Below the pieces are notes generated by a model. That model was not told the origin of the DNA, searched no databases, and saw nothing but the letters and a program-made list of their open reading frames with translations. Shown here piece after piece: positions 1-8,051 of a stretch of DNA of 28,801 bases (position 1 is the first letter of the stretch; each line of letters opens with the position of its first letter). The DNA is from JBQTIQ01 sp052387955 (GTDB taxonomy: Bacteria; Actinomycetota; Acidimicrobiia; Acidimicrobiales; JACDCH01): NCBI GenBank assembly GCA_052387955.1, contig JBQTIQ010000093.1, positions 1 through 28,801 on the forward strand, in the 5' to 3' direction. Both the position numbers and the translations under genes were made by a program.

Positions 1-93
1 GGGTCTACCTGCCCAGAACTCCGACACACTTGCACCTGCCGTGCCGTGCCGGATCGTCCGCCGGGCGGGACACCGAACGGGAAGGCGGCCGGG

Positions 94-3087
94 ATGTTGA
101 GCCTCGGCAAGCTCGGGCCCGGCCAGCAGGCGTACTACGTCGACAGCGTTGCCCGCGGCCTGGAGGAGTACTACACCGGCGCCAAGGAAGCCCCCGGCCC
201 GTGGCTCGGCACCACCGCCGCCCGCCTCGGCCTGACCGGCGAGGTCGACCCCGAGCACCTCGCCCGGGTCCTGGCCAACGAGCACCCGACCGAGGGCTGG
301 CGACTCACGTCTTCGAAGTCGGTGCCGGTGGTGGCCGGCTACGACGTCACCTTCTGCGCCCCCAAGAGCGTGTCGCTGCTGTTCGCCCTCGGCGACCCCG
401 AGGTGTCCAACGAGGTCCGCAACGCCGCCGACGCCGCCATCGCCGCATCCCTGCCGGTCCTGGAGCGCGAGGCGTGCCGGGTCCGCCGGGGCAAGAACGG
501 CCACACCGTCCTCGACGGCGACGGCTTCGTCGCTGCGGCCTTCCGGCACCGAACCTCACGGGCCGGCGACCCGCACCTGCACACCCACGTCGTCCTCGCC
601 AACGTCGCCCGCGCCGAAGCGGACGGCCGCTGGACCGCCCTCGACGGCCGGCCGCTGTACGCCTGGCTGTCCCCCGTCGGGCACCTCTACGAGGCCCAGC
701 TGCGCTGGGAGCTCACCCGCCGCCTCGGCGTCGGCTGGCAACCTGTCCGCAACGGCATCGCCGATGTCGCCGGGATCGACCGGACGGTGATCCGGGAGTT
801 CTCCACCCGCCGCAAGGAGATCGAGGTCCACCTCGAGGAGTACGGCCACACAAGCGCGAGGGCCGCCCAGTTCGCCGCCTACGCCACCCGCCGGGCCAAG
901 GACCCCACCCTCGACGCCAACAGCACGGCGCCGGAATGGCGGGCGCGCGCCGAAGCCCTCGGCCTCGACGACGTGGCGCTGCATGCCGTCACGGGCCGGG
1001 ACGTGTCGCTGGAACCGCCCGCGCCCCGCAGCCGAGCGGCGGAGCGCATCTACCGGTGGCTCGCCAGCCCCGACGGGCTCACGGCGGCTGCCAGCACGTT
1101 CGGCCGGCGCGAGGTCATCAAGGCGATCTGCAACGCCCTGCCCGCCGGCGCGCCCGTCGAGCACGTCCTCGACCTCGCCGAGGAGTTCCTGACATCGCGC
1201 CACGTCCTCGGCGTTGCCACCAACCGGGGGGCCGCCACCATCCGGCGGACCGACGGCACGGTCGTCGCCGCTCACACCGACGACACCCGGTACACGACGC
1301 CGGACATGCTGGAGGTCGAAGCCCGCCTCGTCGACACCGCCCTCCGTGTGCGCGGCGCCGGTCGAGGTGTCGCTCACCCCGAGGCGGTCGATGTCGCCGT
1401 CGCCGGTCGCGAGCTGTCCGAGGAACAGGATCAGATGGTGCGGGCCATCTGCAGCTCCGGTGACGGCGTGGATCTCGTCGAAGGCGTCGCCGGAGCCGGC
1501 AAGACCTACGCCCTCGCCGCCGCCCGACACGCCTGGGAAGCCTCCGGCCGTCAGGTCCTCGGCTGCTCCCTCGCCGCCCGCGCCGCCAAGCACCTCCAAC
1601 GCGACGCCGGCATCCCCTCGAGCACCCTCGACGGGCTCCTCGCCCGCCTCGACCGCGGCCGTCAGACCGTCGACGGCAACACGGTCGTCGTCGTGGACGA
1701 GAGCGCCATGGTCGGCACCCGCAAGCTCGCCCGGCTCCTCACCCACGCCGACAGCGCAGGCGCCAAGGTCGTCCTCGTCGGCGACCCGTGCCAGCTCCCC
1801 GAGATCGAAGCCGGCGGGGCCTTCCGCGGCCTGCGCGACCGCCTCGACGCCACCGTGCTCCTCGACAACCGCCGCCAGACCGAGACCTGGGAGCGCGGCG
1901 CCCTCGCCGAGCTGCGCGCCGGCGACGTCGATCGGGCCGTCGACGCCTACCTCGACCACGACCGCGTCCACGTCGCCACCAGCGCCAGCGACGCCCGGGA
2001 CTCACTCGTCAACGAGTGGATGAACGCCCGCGCCGAAGGCGAGGACGTCCTCATGGTCGCCGGCCGGCTCGCCGACGTCGACGACCTCAACCGACGAGCC
2101 CGCGCCGTCCTCCACGACGAGGGCTACCTCGGCCTCGACCGGGTTGTTCTCGCCCGCCGGCGGTTCGCCGAGGGCGACGACGTCCTCGCCCTGCGCAACG
2201 ACTATCGCCTCGGCATCCTCAACGGCACCCGCGGCCTCGTCCAGCGCATCGATCTCCACCGTCGATCGATGACCCTCACCACCGACGACGGCGACCGCCT
2301 CGCCATCCCGTTCGCCTACGCGGAGGCCGGGAACCTCACCCACGGCTACGCCACGACCGTGCACAAGGCCCAGGGCCTCACCGTCGACCGGTGCTACGTC
2401 CTCGCCGACGACACCACCAGCCGTGAGCACGCCTACACGGCGCTGTCACGCGGCCGGCACGGCAACGACCTCTTCACGGTCGAGGTCGACCGCCGCCACG
2501 ACGAACGCCACGCTCCGGAGATCGAGCCCGACACCCTCGAGCGGCTTCGTGCGAGCATCAGCCGCAGCGCCGGCCAGTACCTCGCCATCGACGGCGACCA
2601 GGGGCAGCGGCCTCGCACACGGCTCGACGAGCTGCGGCGGGAACGCAAGACGCTGCACCAACAGCTCGGCGGTGGCCCGCCCGACCCGTCACGGGAGAAC
2701 CGACGCCTCGTCGAGCAGCGGCGTTGGGAGCAGACGGCACGAGAGGGCGCCGAGCGGCGACGGGACAACGCCCGCCACGAGCTCGACCGTCTCGGACCGA
2801 TCCGTCGCGTCACACGCCCGGCCGATCGCCGGGAGCTCGAGGGCCGGCTTGCGCGCTTCGAGGCCGAGATCGACGGTCACGACGCCAAGCTCGTCGACCT
2901 CGACCGGCAGCTCGACGACCTCGCACCCACGATGCTCGCGCGCCACGACTGGGAGCGCGACCACCGCCCGGAGCTCGACCGGCTCGCGATGTTGGACCGT
3001 CACATCGAGCTCGAGCACGGCTTCCAGCGCGTGGCCGAGCGCGCGATCGAGCGGACACTCGATCGCGGTCACGGGATCGAGCGCTGA
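94..3087 (+). CDS. MobF-family conjugative relaxase-helicase (TrwC/TraA-like)
   Basis: This 997-residue protein should nick plasmid or ICE DNA at oriT and unwind the transferred strand. The start chosen is ATG 94 (MLSLGKLGPGQQAYY), the usual N-terminus of actinobacterial MobF relaxases, with a GGGAAGG ribosome site 8 nt upstream; an in-frame GTG at 46 is possible. The relaxase domain covers about residues 1-290, with paired tyrosines at 14-15 and 26-27 (candidate nucleophiles) and the metal-binding triad His161/His163/His165 in PHLHTHVVLANV. A RecD-like helicase follows: Walker A GVAGAGKT (Lys470), Walker B VVVDES (Asp535-Glu536), then VGDPCQLPE, TVHKAQGLTVD and AYTALSRGR. The last 150 residues are charged and probably coiled coil. 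No frame breaks are seen and the length is normal for the family. No coupling protein, type IV secretion gene or oriT is evident in the window. The 3' end overlaps the convergent MFS gene by 19 nt. Confidence 0.93.
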   Translation: MLSLGKLGPGQQAYYVDSVARGLEEYYTGAKEAPGPWLGTTAARLGLTGEVDPEHLARVLANEHPTEGWRLTSSKSVPVVAGYDVTFCAPKSVSLLFALGDPEVSNEVRNAADAAIAASLPVLEREACRVRRGKNGHTVLDGDGFVAAAFRHRTSRAGDPHLHTHVVLANVARAEADGRWTALDGRPLYAWLSPVGHLYEAQLRWELTRRLGVGWQPVRNGIADVAGIDRTVIREFSTRRKEIEVHLEEYGHTSARAAQFAAYATRRAKDPTLDANSTAPEWRARAEALGLDDVALHAVTGRDVSLEPPAPRSRAAERIYRWLASPDGLTAAASTFGRREVIKAICNALPAGAPVEHVLDLAEEFLTSRHVLGVATNRGAATIRRTDGTVVAAHTDDTRYTTPDMLEVEARLVDTALRVRGAGRGVAHPEAVDVAVAGRELSEEQDQMVRAICSSGDGVDLVEGVAGAGKTYALAAARHAWEASGRQVLGCSLAARAAKHLQRDAGIPSSTLDGLLARLDRGRQTVDGNTVVVVDESAMVGTRKLARLLTHADSAGAKVVLVGDPCQLPEIEAGGAFRGLRDRLDATVLLDNRRQTETWERGALAELRAGDVDRAVDAYLDHDRVHVATSASDARDSLVNEWMNARAEGEDVLMVAGRLADVDDLNRRARAVLHDEGYLGLDRVVLARRRFAEGDDVLALRNDYRLGILNGTRGLVQRIDLHRRSMTLTTDDGDRLAIPFAYAEAGNLTHGYATTVHKAQGLTVDRCYVLADDTTSREHAYTALSRGRHGNDLFTVEVDRRHDERHAPEIEPDTLERLRASISRSAGQYLAIDGDQGQRPRTRLDELRRERKTLHQQLGGGPPDPSRENRRLVEQRRWEQTAREGAERRRDNARHELDRLGPIRRVTRPADRRELEGRLARFEAEIDGHDAKLVDLDRQLDDLAPTMLARHDWERDHRPELDRLAMLDRHIELEHGFQRVAERAIERTLDRGHGIER

Positions 3088-4331
3088 CCCATCGCTCCAT
3101 CATCCGTCCACGTGTGCGGTCGACCGGCACGGGCGAGGCCGTAGGCGCCGGCGCCGAGCAGGAGGACCCCGCAGGCGACGTAGACGGCACGGATGCCGGC
3201 CACGTCGGCAACCAGTCCGCCGATGCCGAGGCTGACGAGCCGGCCGGTCTGCCACACCACGTCGAACAGGGCGAGGACGCGGCCTCGGAGGCGGGCAGCG
3301 ACGGTGGTCTGCAGTACGGCGTTGTAGGTCACGGCGCCGGTGGAGGTGCCGACGCCGTAGAGGGCGAGCGCGCCGAGGGCGACGGGGAAGCTGCGTGACG
3401 CCGCGAGCGTCAGGTCGACGAGCCCGCGGAGAAGATATGGACCGAAGAGCCATCCCGGGTGTCGTACGTCGCGGACGAGACGCTGGAGGACGAGGGGTCC
3501 GAGCCCGGCGCCGACGCCGATGGCGCCGAGGAGCACCCCGAACCGTCCGGCGCCGACGCCGAGGTGGTCCGCGGCGAGGACGACGAGGAGCGCCGATGTG
3601 GCTCCGGCGGACAGCGCGGCGAGCAACTGGACGACGACGAGGGTGGTGAGGAATCGGTGTTCGCGGATGAGACGAAGCCCTTCGACGGCCTCGGCTCGAC
3701 GTGTCCGACGTTCGGAGGTCGGCATCGCCGCCGGCAACGTCAGCCGGCGCAGGAAGAATGCCGAAAGGAGGAACGACGCGGCATTGACCGCGAAGGCGGC
3801 CGACGTGCCGGCGACGGCGACCACCGCGCCGGCCAGCGGCGCGAGCGCGATCTGGGACACGACCGCGGCGGACCACAGCGCCGAGTTCGCGCCCACGATG
3901 TCGGCTTCGTCGACCACGTCGGGAACGGCGCTGATCGCGGCAGGGTTGAAGAACACCGCGCCGGCCGACAGCCCGAAGGCAGCGAGGTACACCGCCCAGA
4001 GCTGATCGTCGAAGAGCGCCAGGAGCAGGGCGACGCCGGCACGGAAGACGTCGGCGGTGATCATGACCCGTCGCCGCGACGACCGATCGGCGACGGCGCC
4101 GGCGAGGAAGCCGAGCGCGAGCACTGGCACGATCTCGACCGCGACGGTGGCGGCGACCTGGACACCCGACCCGGTGAGGCGGAACACGACGATGACCAGG
4201 GCGACGCCGTTGAACGTGTCGCCCCAGCGGCTGATGGTCTGCGCCGCGAAGAGCCGGCGGAAGTCGGGCGATCCGAGCGCCCGCCGGATCGGCGAGGCGA
4301 CCTGGTTCGCTGCTCGGTCGGAGGCCGCCAC
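3069..4331 (-). CDS. MFS transporter, DHA3/EntS-like exporter
   Basis: This is a 12-helix-type major facilitator of about 420 residues. The N-terminus (SPDFRRLFAAQTISRWGDTF) and the loop after helix 2 (AGAVADRSSRRRVM) match the MFS_3/DHA3 group, which includes enterobactin and macrolide exporters. It has the family's hydrophobic segments in two halves with a basic central loop (ERRTRRAEAVEGLRLIREHR). The substrate cannot be told. The frame is open back to GTG 4424, but that start would overlap the divergent gene, and residues before about 4331 do not look like MFS. GTG 4331 leaves a short leader before the conserved region and is preferred with moderate certainty. The gene converges on and overlaps the relaxase end, so it may be cargo of the same mobile segment. 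Confidence 0.85.
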   Translation of the reverse strand: MAASDRAANQVASPIRRALGSPDFRRLFAAQTISRWGDTFNGVALVIVVFRLTGSGVQVAATVAVEIVPVLALGFLAGAVADRSSRRRVMITADVFRAGVALLLALFDDQLWAVYLAAFGLSAGAVFFNPAAISAVPDVVDEADIVGANSALWSAAVVSQIALAPLAGAVVAVAGTSAAFAVNAASFLLSAFFLRRLTLPAAMPTSERRTRRAEAVEGLRLIREHRFLTTLVVVQLLAALSAGATSALLVVLAADHLGVGAGRFGVLLGAIGVGAGLGPLVLQRLVRDVRHPGWLFGPYLLRGLVDLTLAASRSFPVALGALALYGVGTSTGAVTYNAVLQTTVAARLRGRVLALFDVVWQTGRLVSLGIGGLVADVAGIRAVYVACGVLLLGAGAYGLARAGRPHTWTDDGAMGQRSIP

Positions 4332-4389
4332 GAGCGCGTCAGTCTCGACGACCGGGTACGAGCCCCGACAGCCGGGTAGCGCGGGTGAC

Positions 4390-5856
4390 GTGAGCACGGC
4401 CGACGTGGAGCAACGCACCGCCATGGAGCCCGGCGACGAGGTGCGGGGAGCACCGACGGAGACCCGGGACGAGCACCTCGAGGACGAGCGGCGCCGCGGG
4501 CTGTGGTGCTTCCTCGTCGTGTCGCTGCTCGGCGTGTGGCTGGCGTCGAGCCCCTACATCTTCGGCTACGACGACCCCGCTGGCGCCGCCGCCCGCGCCA
4601 CGGAGGTCACCGCCGAGCGGGGGCTGTCGTCGGTCGCGGACCGGATCTCGTGGCTCACCTGGAGCGACACCCTCAGCGGACTGCTGCTCGTCGTCCTCGG
4701 CCTGGCGTCGCTGCGGGCCCGGTGGCTGTGGGCGCCGTGGGCAGCCTGCTTCGTCGGGCTGTGGGTGTCGCTCGCGCCGATCCTCCTCTGGGCCCCGTCG
4801 GCGGCCGCCTACGGCAACCAGGTGCTCGTCGGAGCCCTCGTGATCGGCCTGACGATCCTCGTACCGGGCATGCCCGGCATGGCCGTGATCATGCAGGAGG
4901 GCCCGACCACGCCGCCGGGCTGGTCCTACAACCCGTCGTCGTGGTGGCAACGGGCGCCGATCATCGCCCTCGGCTTCGTCGGCTGGTTCTTCGCCCGCTG
5001 GATGGCCGCCTACCAACTCGGCCACATCGACCACGTCCCCGACTGGTTCTTCGGCAGTGGCACCGTCGAGATCCTCGACTCCGAGGTGTCCCGCTCCTTC
5101 CCCGTCTCCGATGCCGGCCTCGGCGTGTTCGCCTACGCCGTCGAGGCGCTCATGGGGTTCATGGGCGGCACCGACCGCTGGCGCACCATGCCGTGGATGG
5201 TGACCTTCTTCGGGATCCTCGTCATCCCGCTCAGCGCCGTCAGCATCTTCCTCATCATCATGCAGCCCGTCGCCGTCGGCACCTGGAGCACCCCCGCCCT
5301 GATCACCGCCGCCGCCATGCTCGTGATGATCCCGCTCACCCTCGACGAGGTCGCCGCCATGGGCCAGTTCGTTCTCCGTCGCCGCCGCGAAGGCGCCCCG
5401 CTGTGGAGGACGTTCTGGAAGGGCGACACCATCGACGGCGGCGGCCCCGACGACCGCTCGCCCCACTACCCGACCACCATCGGGCGAGGGTCCGCCGCCG
5501 GGCTCTGGGGCATGACCGTGCCGTGGACGCTGGCCGCCAGCGTCGCCGTCGGCATCTTCTTCATGGCCATCCCCGATGTCCTCGGCCTGCGCAGCACCGC
5601 TGCCAGCAGCACCCACCTCGTCGGCTCGCTGGCGGTGTGCGTCGCGGTGATCGCCATGGCCGAGGTCGGCCGCGTCGTGCGCTACGCCAACATCGCCCTC
5701 GGTGCCTGGGCGATCGCCAGCACCTTCGTCCTCAGCGGCGGCACCACCGGCCTGACCCTCGCCACCCTGGTCGGCGGCGCCGCCCTCATCGCCCTCGCCT
5801 TGCCTCGCGGCCTCGTGCGCGAGCGCTACGGCACCGCCCAGCGCTTCACCCGCTGA
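4390..5856 (+). CDS. SPW-repeat-like multi-spanning membrane protein
   Basis: A 488-residue integral membrane protein with about ten hydrophobic stretches. It has three SPW-like repeat units: GVWLASSPYIFGY near the N-terminus, LWVSLAPILLW about 90 residues later, and a C-terminal unit (VVRYANIALGAWAIAS followed by ALIALALPRGLVRERYG) typical of SPW-repeat proteins (PF03779). The segment between carries two longer soluble loops, one containing HIDHVPDWFFGSG. The start is uncertain: GTG 4390 or ATG 4423, the latter with a GGAG 12 nt upstream. It is divergent from the MFS gene, leaving about 60 nt for both promoters. It converges on the copper operon and overlaps the last reading frame there by about 30 nt. 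Function unknown; such proteins often sit near metal or redox genes. Confidence 0.72.
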   Translation: MSTADVEQRTAMEPGDEVRGAPTETRDEHLEDERRRGLWCFLVVSLLGVWLASSPYIFGYDDPAGAAARATEVTAERGLSSVADRISWLTWSDTLSGLLLVVLGLASLRARWLWAPWAACFVGLWVSLAPILLWAPSAAAYGNQVLVGALVIGLTILVPGMPGMAVIMQEGPTTPPGWSYNPSSWWQRAPIIALGFVGWFFARWMAAYQLGHIDHVPDWFFGSGTVEILDSEVSRSFPVSDAGLGVFAYAVEALMGFMGGTDRWRTMPWMVTFFGILVIPLSAVSIFLIIMQPVAVGTWSTPALITAAAMLVMIPLTLDEVAAMGQFVLRRRREGAPLWRTFWKGDTIDGGGPDDRSPHYPTTIGRGSAAGLWGMTVPWTLAASVAVGIFFMAIPDVLGLRSTAASSTHLVGSLAVCVAVIAMAEVGRVVRYANIALGAWAIASTFVLSGGTTGLTLATLVGGAALIALALPRGLVRERYGTAQRFTR

Positions 5857-6138
5857 GGGCCCCGCCAGCTGGGCTCGTGCCACGTGGCCCACGGCGGGTC
5901 GACGGCGACGCCGACCGCGAAGGCGGCGAACGCGCCGGCCGTGGCGGCGGTGCCCGCGGTGGTCGATCAGCGCCCACCACGCCGCCCGCGAAGCCCGTGG
6001 CCAGGCGATCGGCAGGGCCGTCGCCCAGCTCGGCACCAGCGTGCCGGTGCCGGTGGTCGCGGCCTCGAGCCCGACGGCGATGACGACGAGCACGAGCCTC
6101 GCGATGCCGAGCGCGACGGTGACGTGGACGCTCGTCAC
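5826..6138 (-). CDS. Small membrane protein, reading frame broken (last gene of copper operon)
   Basis: GTG 6138 overlaps the preceding stop as GTGA and opens a frame with a convincing hydrophobic helix (VTVALGIARLVLVVIAVG). After about 45 residues the coding look moves to a second frame (RLATGFAGGVVGA) and then to a third (TAATAGAFAAFAVGVAVD, then PPWATWHEPSW), which ends at TAG 5826-5828. Each move equals one missing base, at about 6008-6020 and 5958-5970. The reconstructed protein is about 105 residues with two or three helices and a conserved-looking Trp/His tail. The unbroken original frame instead runs into an arginine-rich shadow of the opposite-strand SPW gene. Either the sequence has two small deletions or the gene is decaying. 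Function unknown. Confidence 0.45.
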
Positions 6139-6539
6139 CGCCGACTGCGGGCCTCGACGCGGTCGACCGCGACGAGATAGCCGGCGAGGGTGGCGAGGAA
6201 CGCGGCGTACCAGGTGAGGTTCCGGCCGGGCACGTAGTGGGAGGCGAGATGGCCGAGGAAGACGTCCATCCACCGCTGGTGCTCCACGCCGGCGATGAAG
6301 GCGAGGTCCGGGGCGGCGGCAAGGACGTGACCGACGAGGACCCATACCAGCGGGTACGGCGCCGGGCGCTGCCGCCACAACGCGAAGACGGTCATGGCCA
6401 GCAGCGCCGCCGCGGCCCCGACGAAGAAGTGGGTGAACCAGTGGAACCGGGCGTCGTGGCCTCGGTACGAGACGTACAGCGCCACCTCGCCGGCGACGAA
6501 CAGCAGGCACCAGGCGCACAACCTGAGCTCCCGGCTCAC
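6135..6539 (-). CDS. Conserved-looking His-rich four-helix membrane protein
   Basis: A 134-residue protein with about four membrane helices. Polar residues cluster at helix ends: His28-Asp29, His33, His37 (HWFTHFFVG), Pro77-Asp78, His87, Trp90-Met91-Asp92, His97 and His101 (LGHLASHYVPGRN). The pattern of H-x3-H, a PD pair in a helix and a further H-x3-H recalls membrane-embedded metal-dependent hydrolases (the YdjM/DUF457 type), but this is resemblance only. GTG 6539 overlaps the upstream stop as GTGA, and its own stop overlaps the next GTG the same way. It is therefore translated as part of the copper operon; metal binding in the membrane is an inference from the His pattern and the neighbours. 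Confidence 0.72.
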   Translation of the reverse strand: MSRELRLCAWCLLFVAGEVALYVSYRGHDARFHWFTHFFVGAAAALLAMTVFALWRQRPAPYPLVWVLVGHVLAAAPDLAFIAGVEHQRWMDVFLGHLASHYVPGRNLTWYAAFLATLAGYLVAVDRVEARSRR

Positions 6540-7048
6540 CGGACAGCGTCCAGGATCGTCGCCACCTCGTCGAGGCGCCCGGCGAGACCCGGGTCGAGCG
6601 TCCGGTAGCGGATGCGGTCCTCGTCGTCTAGCGCCGCGTAGCCGACGGGGTAGCCGCCGCCGGCGGGTCGTCGTAGGCCGACCGCGGCGGCGACGTCGCC
6701 GTCGTCGGCGACCACCGCCGCCCCGCCGCACGGTTCCCCGGCGCGGTGGACGACGACGATGACGGCGTCGAGGTCGAGCGACGACGGCGCCAGGGCGTCG
6801 CACAGCGCGTCGAACTGCTGCTCGCGGACGAAGAAGGCGACGGCCGGTCGTGCGGCGACGGCCTCGGTGATGGTGGCCGGCGCGGCGGCGGGGAGCGGGC
6901 CCGCATCGAGGAAGCCGACCCGCTGGTGGGCCTGGTCCGGGTCGTCGAGCGGCCCCCGGCTCGCCTGTGCCACCCCGAGGAGCGCGCCAAGCATGACGGC
7001 GGTGCCGAGCCAGACGGCCGCCAGCCGGCGACGCCGGTCCGTCCTCAA
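6536..7048 (-). CDS. Membrane-anchored thioredoxin-like protein without CxxC
   Basis: TTG 7048 overlaps the preceding stop (TTGA), giving 170 residues. After a basic start (RTDRRRRLAAVW) comes one N-terminal helix (LGTAVMLGALLGVAQA). The outside domain reads AVAFFVREQQFDALCDAL, then LDLDAVIVVVHR, then GDVAAAVGLRRPAGGGYPVGYAAL. That is the strand and helix order of a thioredoxin or AhpC/TSA fold, including a cis-Pro-like GYPVG. The peroxidatic or CxxC motif is absent: the only cysteines are in ALCDAL and GEPCGGA, so it is unlikely to be an ordinary thiol oxidoreductase. It may bind metal or act structurally. The earlier part of the longer open frame (to 7303) is an arginine-rich shadow and is excluded. 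Confidence 0.7.
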   Translation of the reverse strand: MRTDRRRRLAAVWLGTAVMLGALLGVAQASRGPLDDPDQAHQRVGFLDAGPLPAAAPATITEAVAARPAVAFFVREQQFDALCDALAPSSLDLDAVIVVVHRAGEPCGGAAVVADDGDVAAAVGLRRPAGGGYPVGYAALDDEDRIRYRTLDPGLAGRLDEVATILDAVR

Positions 7049-7221
7049 TGGAGCGCCCGCAGTCCGAACCAGGCGGCGGTGAGCGAGGCGAGGCCGAGGA
7101 TGAAGGTCTGCACCTCTCGTCGCCGCCGGGCGGCGACGAGGGCGATGGTGTAGCCGATGGCGGCGATCGCGCCCTGGACGGCGACGGCGGCATCGGTGCG
7201 CGGCAGGAGCAGCTCCTTCAC
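7045..7221 (-). CDS. 58-residue membrane protein
   Basis: GTG 7221 overlaps the Lgt-like stop as GTGA, and its stop overlaps the next start as TTGA. The product starts MKELLLPRTDAAVAVQG and has two hydrophobic segments (AIAAIGYTIALVAA and FILGLASLTAAWFGL) separated by a basic turn (RRRREVQ). That predicts a helical hairpin with the turn in the cytoplasm. I recognise no family. The evidence that it is real is the coupling on both sides, the amphipathic pattern and G/C-rich third positions in this frame only. Confidence 0.62.
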   Translation of the reverse strand: MKELLLPRTDAAVAVQGAIAAIGYTIALVAARRRREVQTFILGLASLTAAWFGLRALH

Positions 7222-8051
7222 CGCGGCGATGACGTGACCGCGGCTCGGTCGACGGCGCTGGGCGCACGCCGGTGGCGCCAGCGCAGCAGCGTGACGGTCG
7301 CAAGCACGGTGACGACGAGCGCCGTCCACTGGCTGCCGGTGAGCCCGGTGCCGTGGGTCTCGTCGATGCGGAAGAAGTCCTCGACGAAGCGGGCGGTGCC
7401 GTAGAGGGCGCCGAAGACGAGAGGGAGGAACCCCGGGTACGGGATACCGCGACGGCGCCACGCGAGCAGCACCGCGAGGATCACGGCCGCGGCGGCGAGG
7501 TCGTAGAGGGCCGGTTGGTGGACGGCCTCGCCGATCGGCGCGACACACGGCGAGGCCGTGTCGGCGCCGGTGCAGAGGTAGCCGAGGGCGAAGTCGGTCG
7601 GCTTGCCGAGGTGGTCGGCAACCACGAGATCGCCGACGCGGCCGATGGCGATGCCGAGGGCGAGCCCGGGTGCGACGCCGTCGAGAGTCGCCCATAGCGG
7701 ATGACCGGCCCGCAGCACGACGGGGAGCCCGAGGGCGATGCCACCGGCGATGCCGCCGAGCAGCGAGATGCCGCCGCCCCAGACGGCGAACCACTCCAGC
7801 GGGTTGTCGAAGTCGCCCAGGTGGTTCACGACATAGGCGACGCGGGCACCGACGACGGCGCCGATGCCGCCGCGCATGAGCGCCCGGTAGACGAGCTCGT
7901 CGGGGATGGCGAGGCGCCGGGTGGTGCCGAGCAGGAGGCGGGCGCCGGCGATGAACCCGATGGCGGTGCCGAGGCCGTGGGGGCTGACCGACAGCGGGCC
8001 GAGCTCGATGCGGACGACGGGGGTGTAGTCGAGGTAGGCGAGGAGGTTCAC
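7218..8051 (-). CDS. Lgt-like (prolipoprotein diacylglyceryl transferase family) membrane protein
   Basis: A 277-residue, seven-helix-type protein of the Lgt family: IELGPLSVSPHGLGTAIGF at the N-terminus, WGGGISLLGGIAGG in the middle, GRVGDLVVADHLGKPTD at the signature position, and FVEDFFRIDE near the C-terminus. Lgt moves a diacylglyceryl group onto lipoprotein cysteines. Two familiar residues differ. The His of the HGGL motif is Leu (SLLGG), and the Asn after the catalytic Arg in GRxGN is Asp (GRVGD). The Arg of GRVGD and a C-terminal Arg are kept. It is therefore better called an accessory Lgt-like protein than the housekeeping enzyme. GTG 8051 overlaps the preceding stop as GTGA. It could modify a lipoprotein linked to copper handling; that is inference. 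Confidence 0.82.
   Translation of the reverse strand: MNLLAYLDYTPVVRIELGPLSVSPHGLGTAIGFIAGARLLLGTTRRLAIPDELVYRALMRGGIGAVVGARVAYVVNHLGDFDNPLEWFAVWGGGISLLGGIAGGIALGLPVVLRAGHPLWATLDGVAPGLALGIAIGRVGDLVVADHLGKPTDFALGYLCTGADTASPCVAPIGEAVHQPALYDLAAAAVILAVLLAWRRRGIPYPGFLPLVFGALYGTARFVEDFFRIDETHGTGLTGSQWTALVVTVLATVTLLRWRHRRAPSAVDRAAVTSSPR

Noticed and set aside
3069..4424. GTG 4424 as start of the MFS gene
   Set aside because: The extra 31 residues do not look like an MFS leader and would overlap the divergent SPW gene's start; kept only as an alternative.
4339..6519. Very long minus-strand frame opposite the SPW gene
   Set aside because: It is a Gly/Ala/Asp/Glu-rich antisense shadow of the plus-strand gene; only the short hydrophobic part starting at GTG 6138 looks real.
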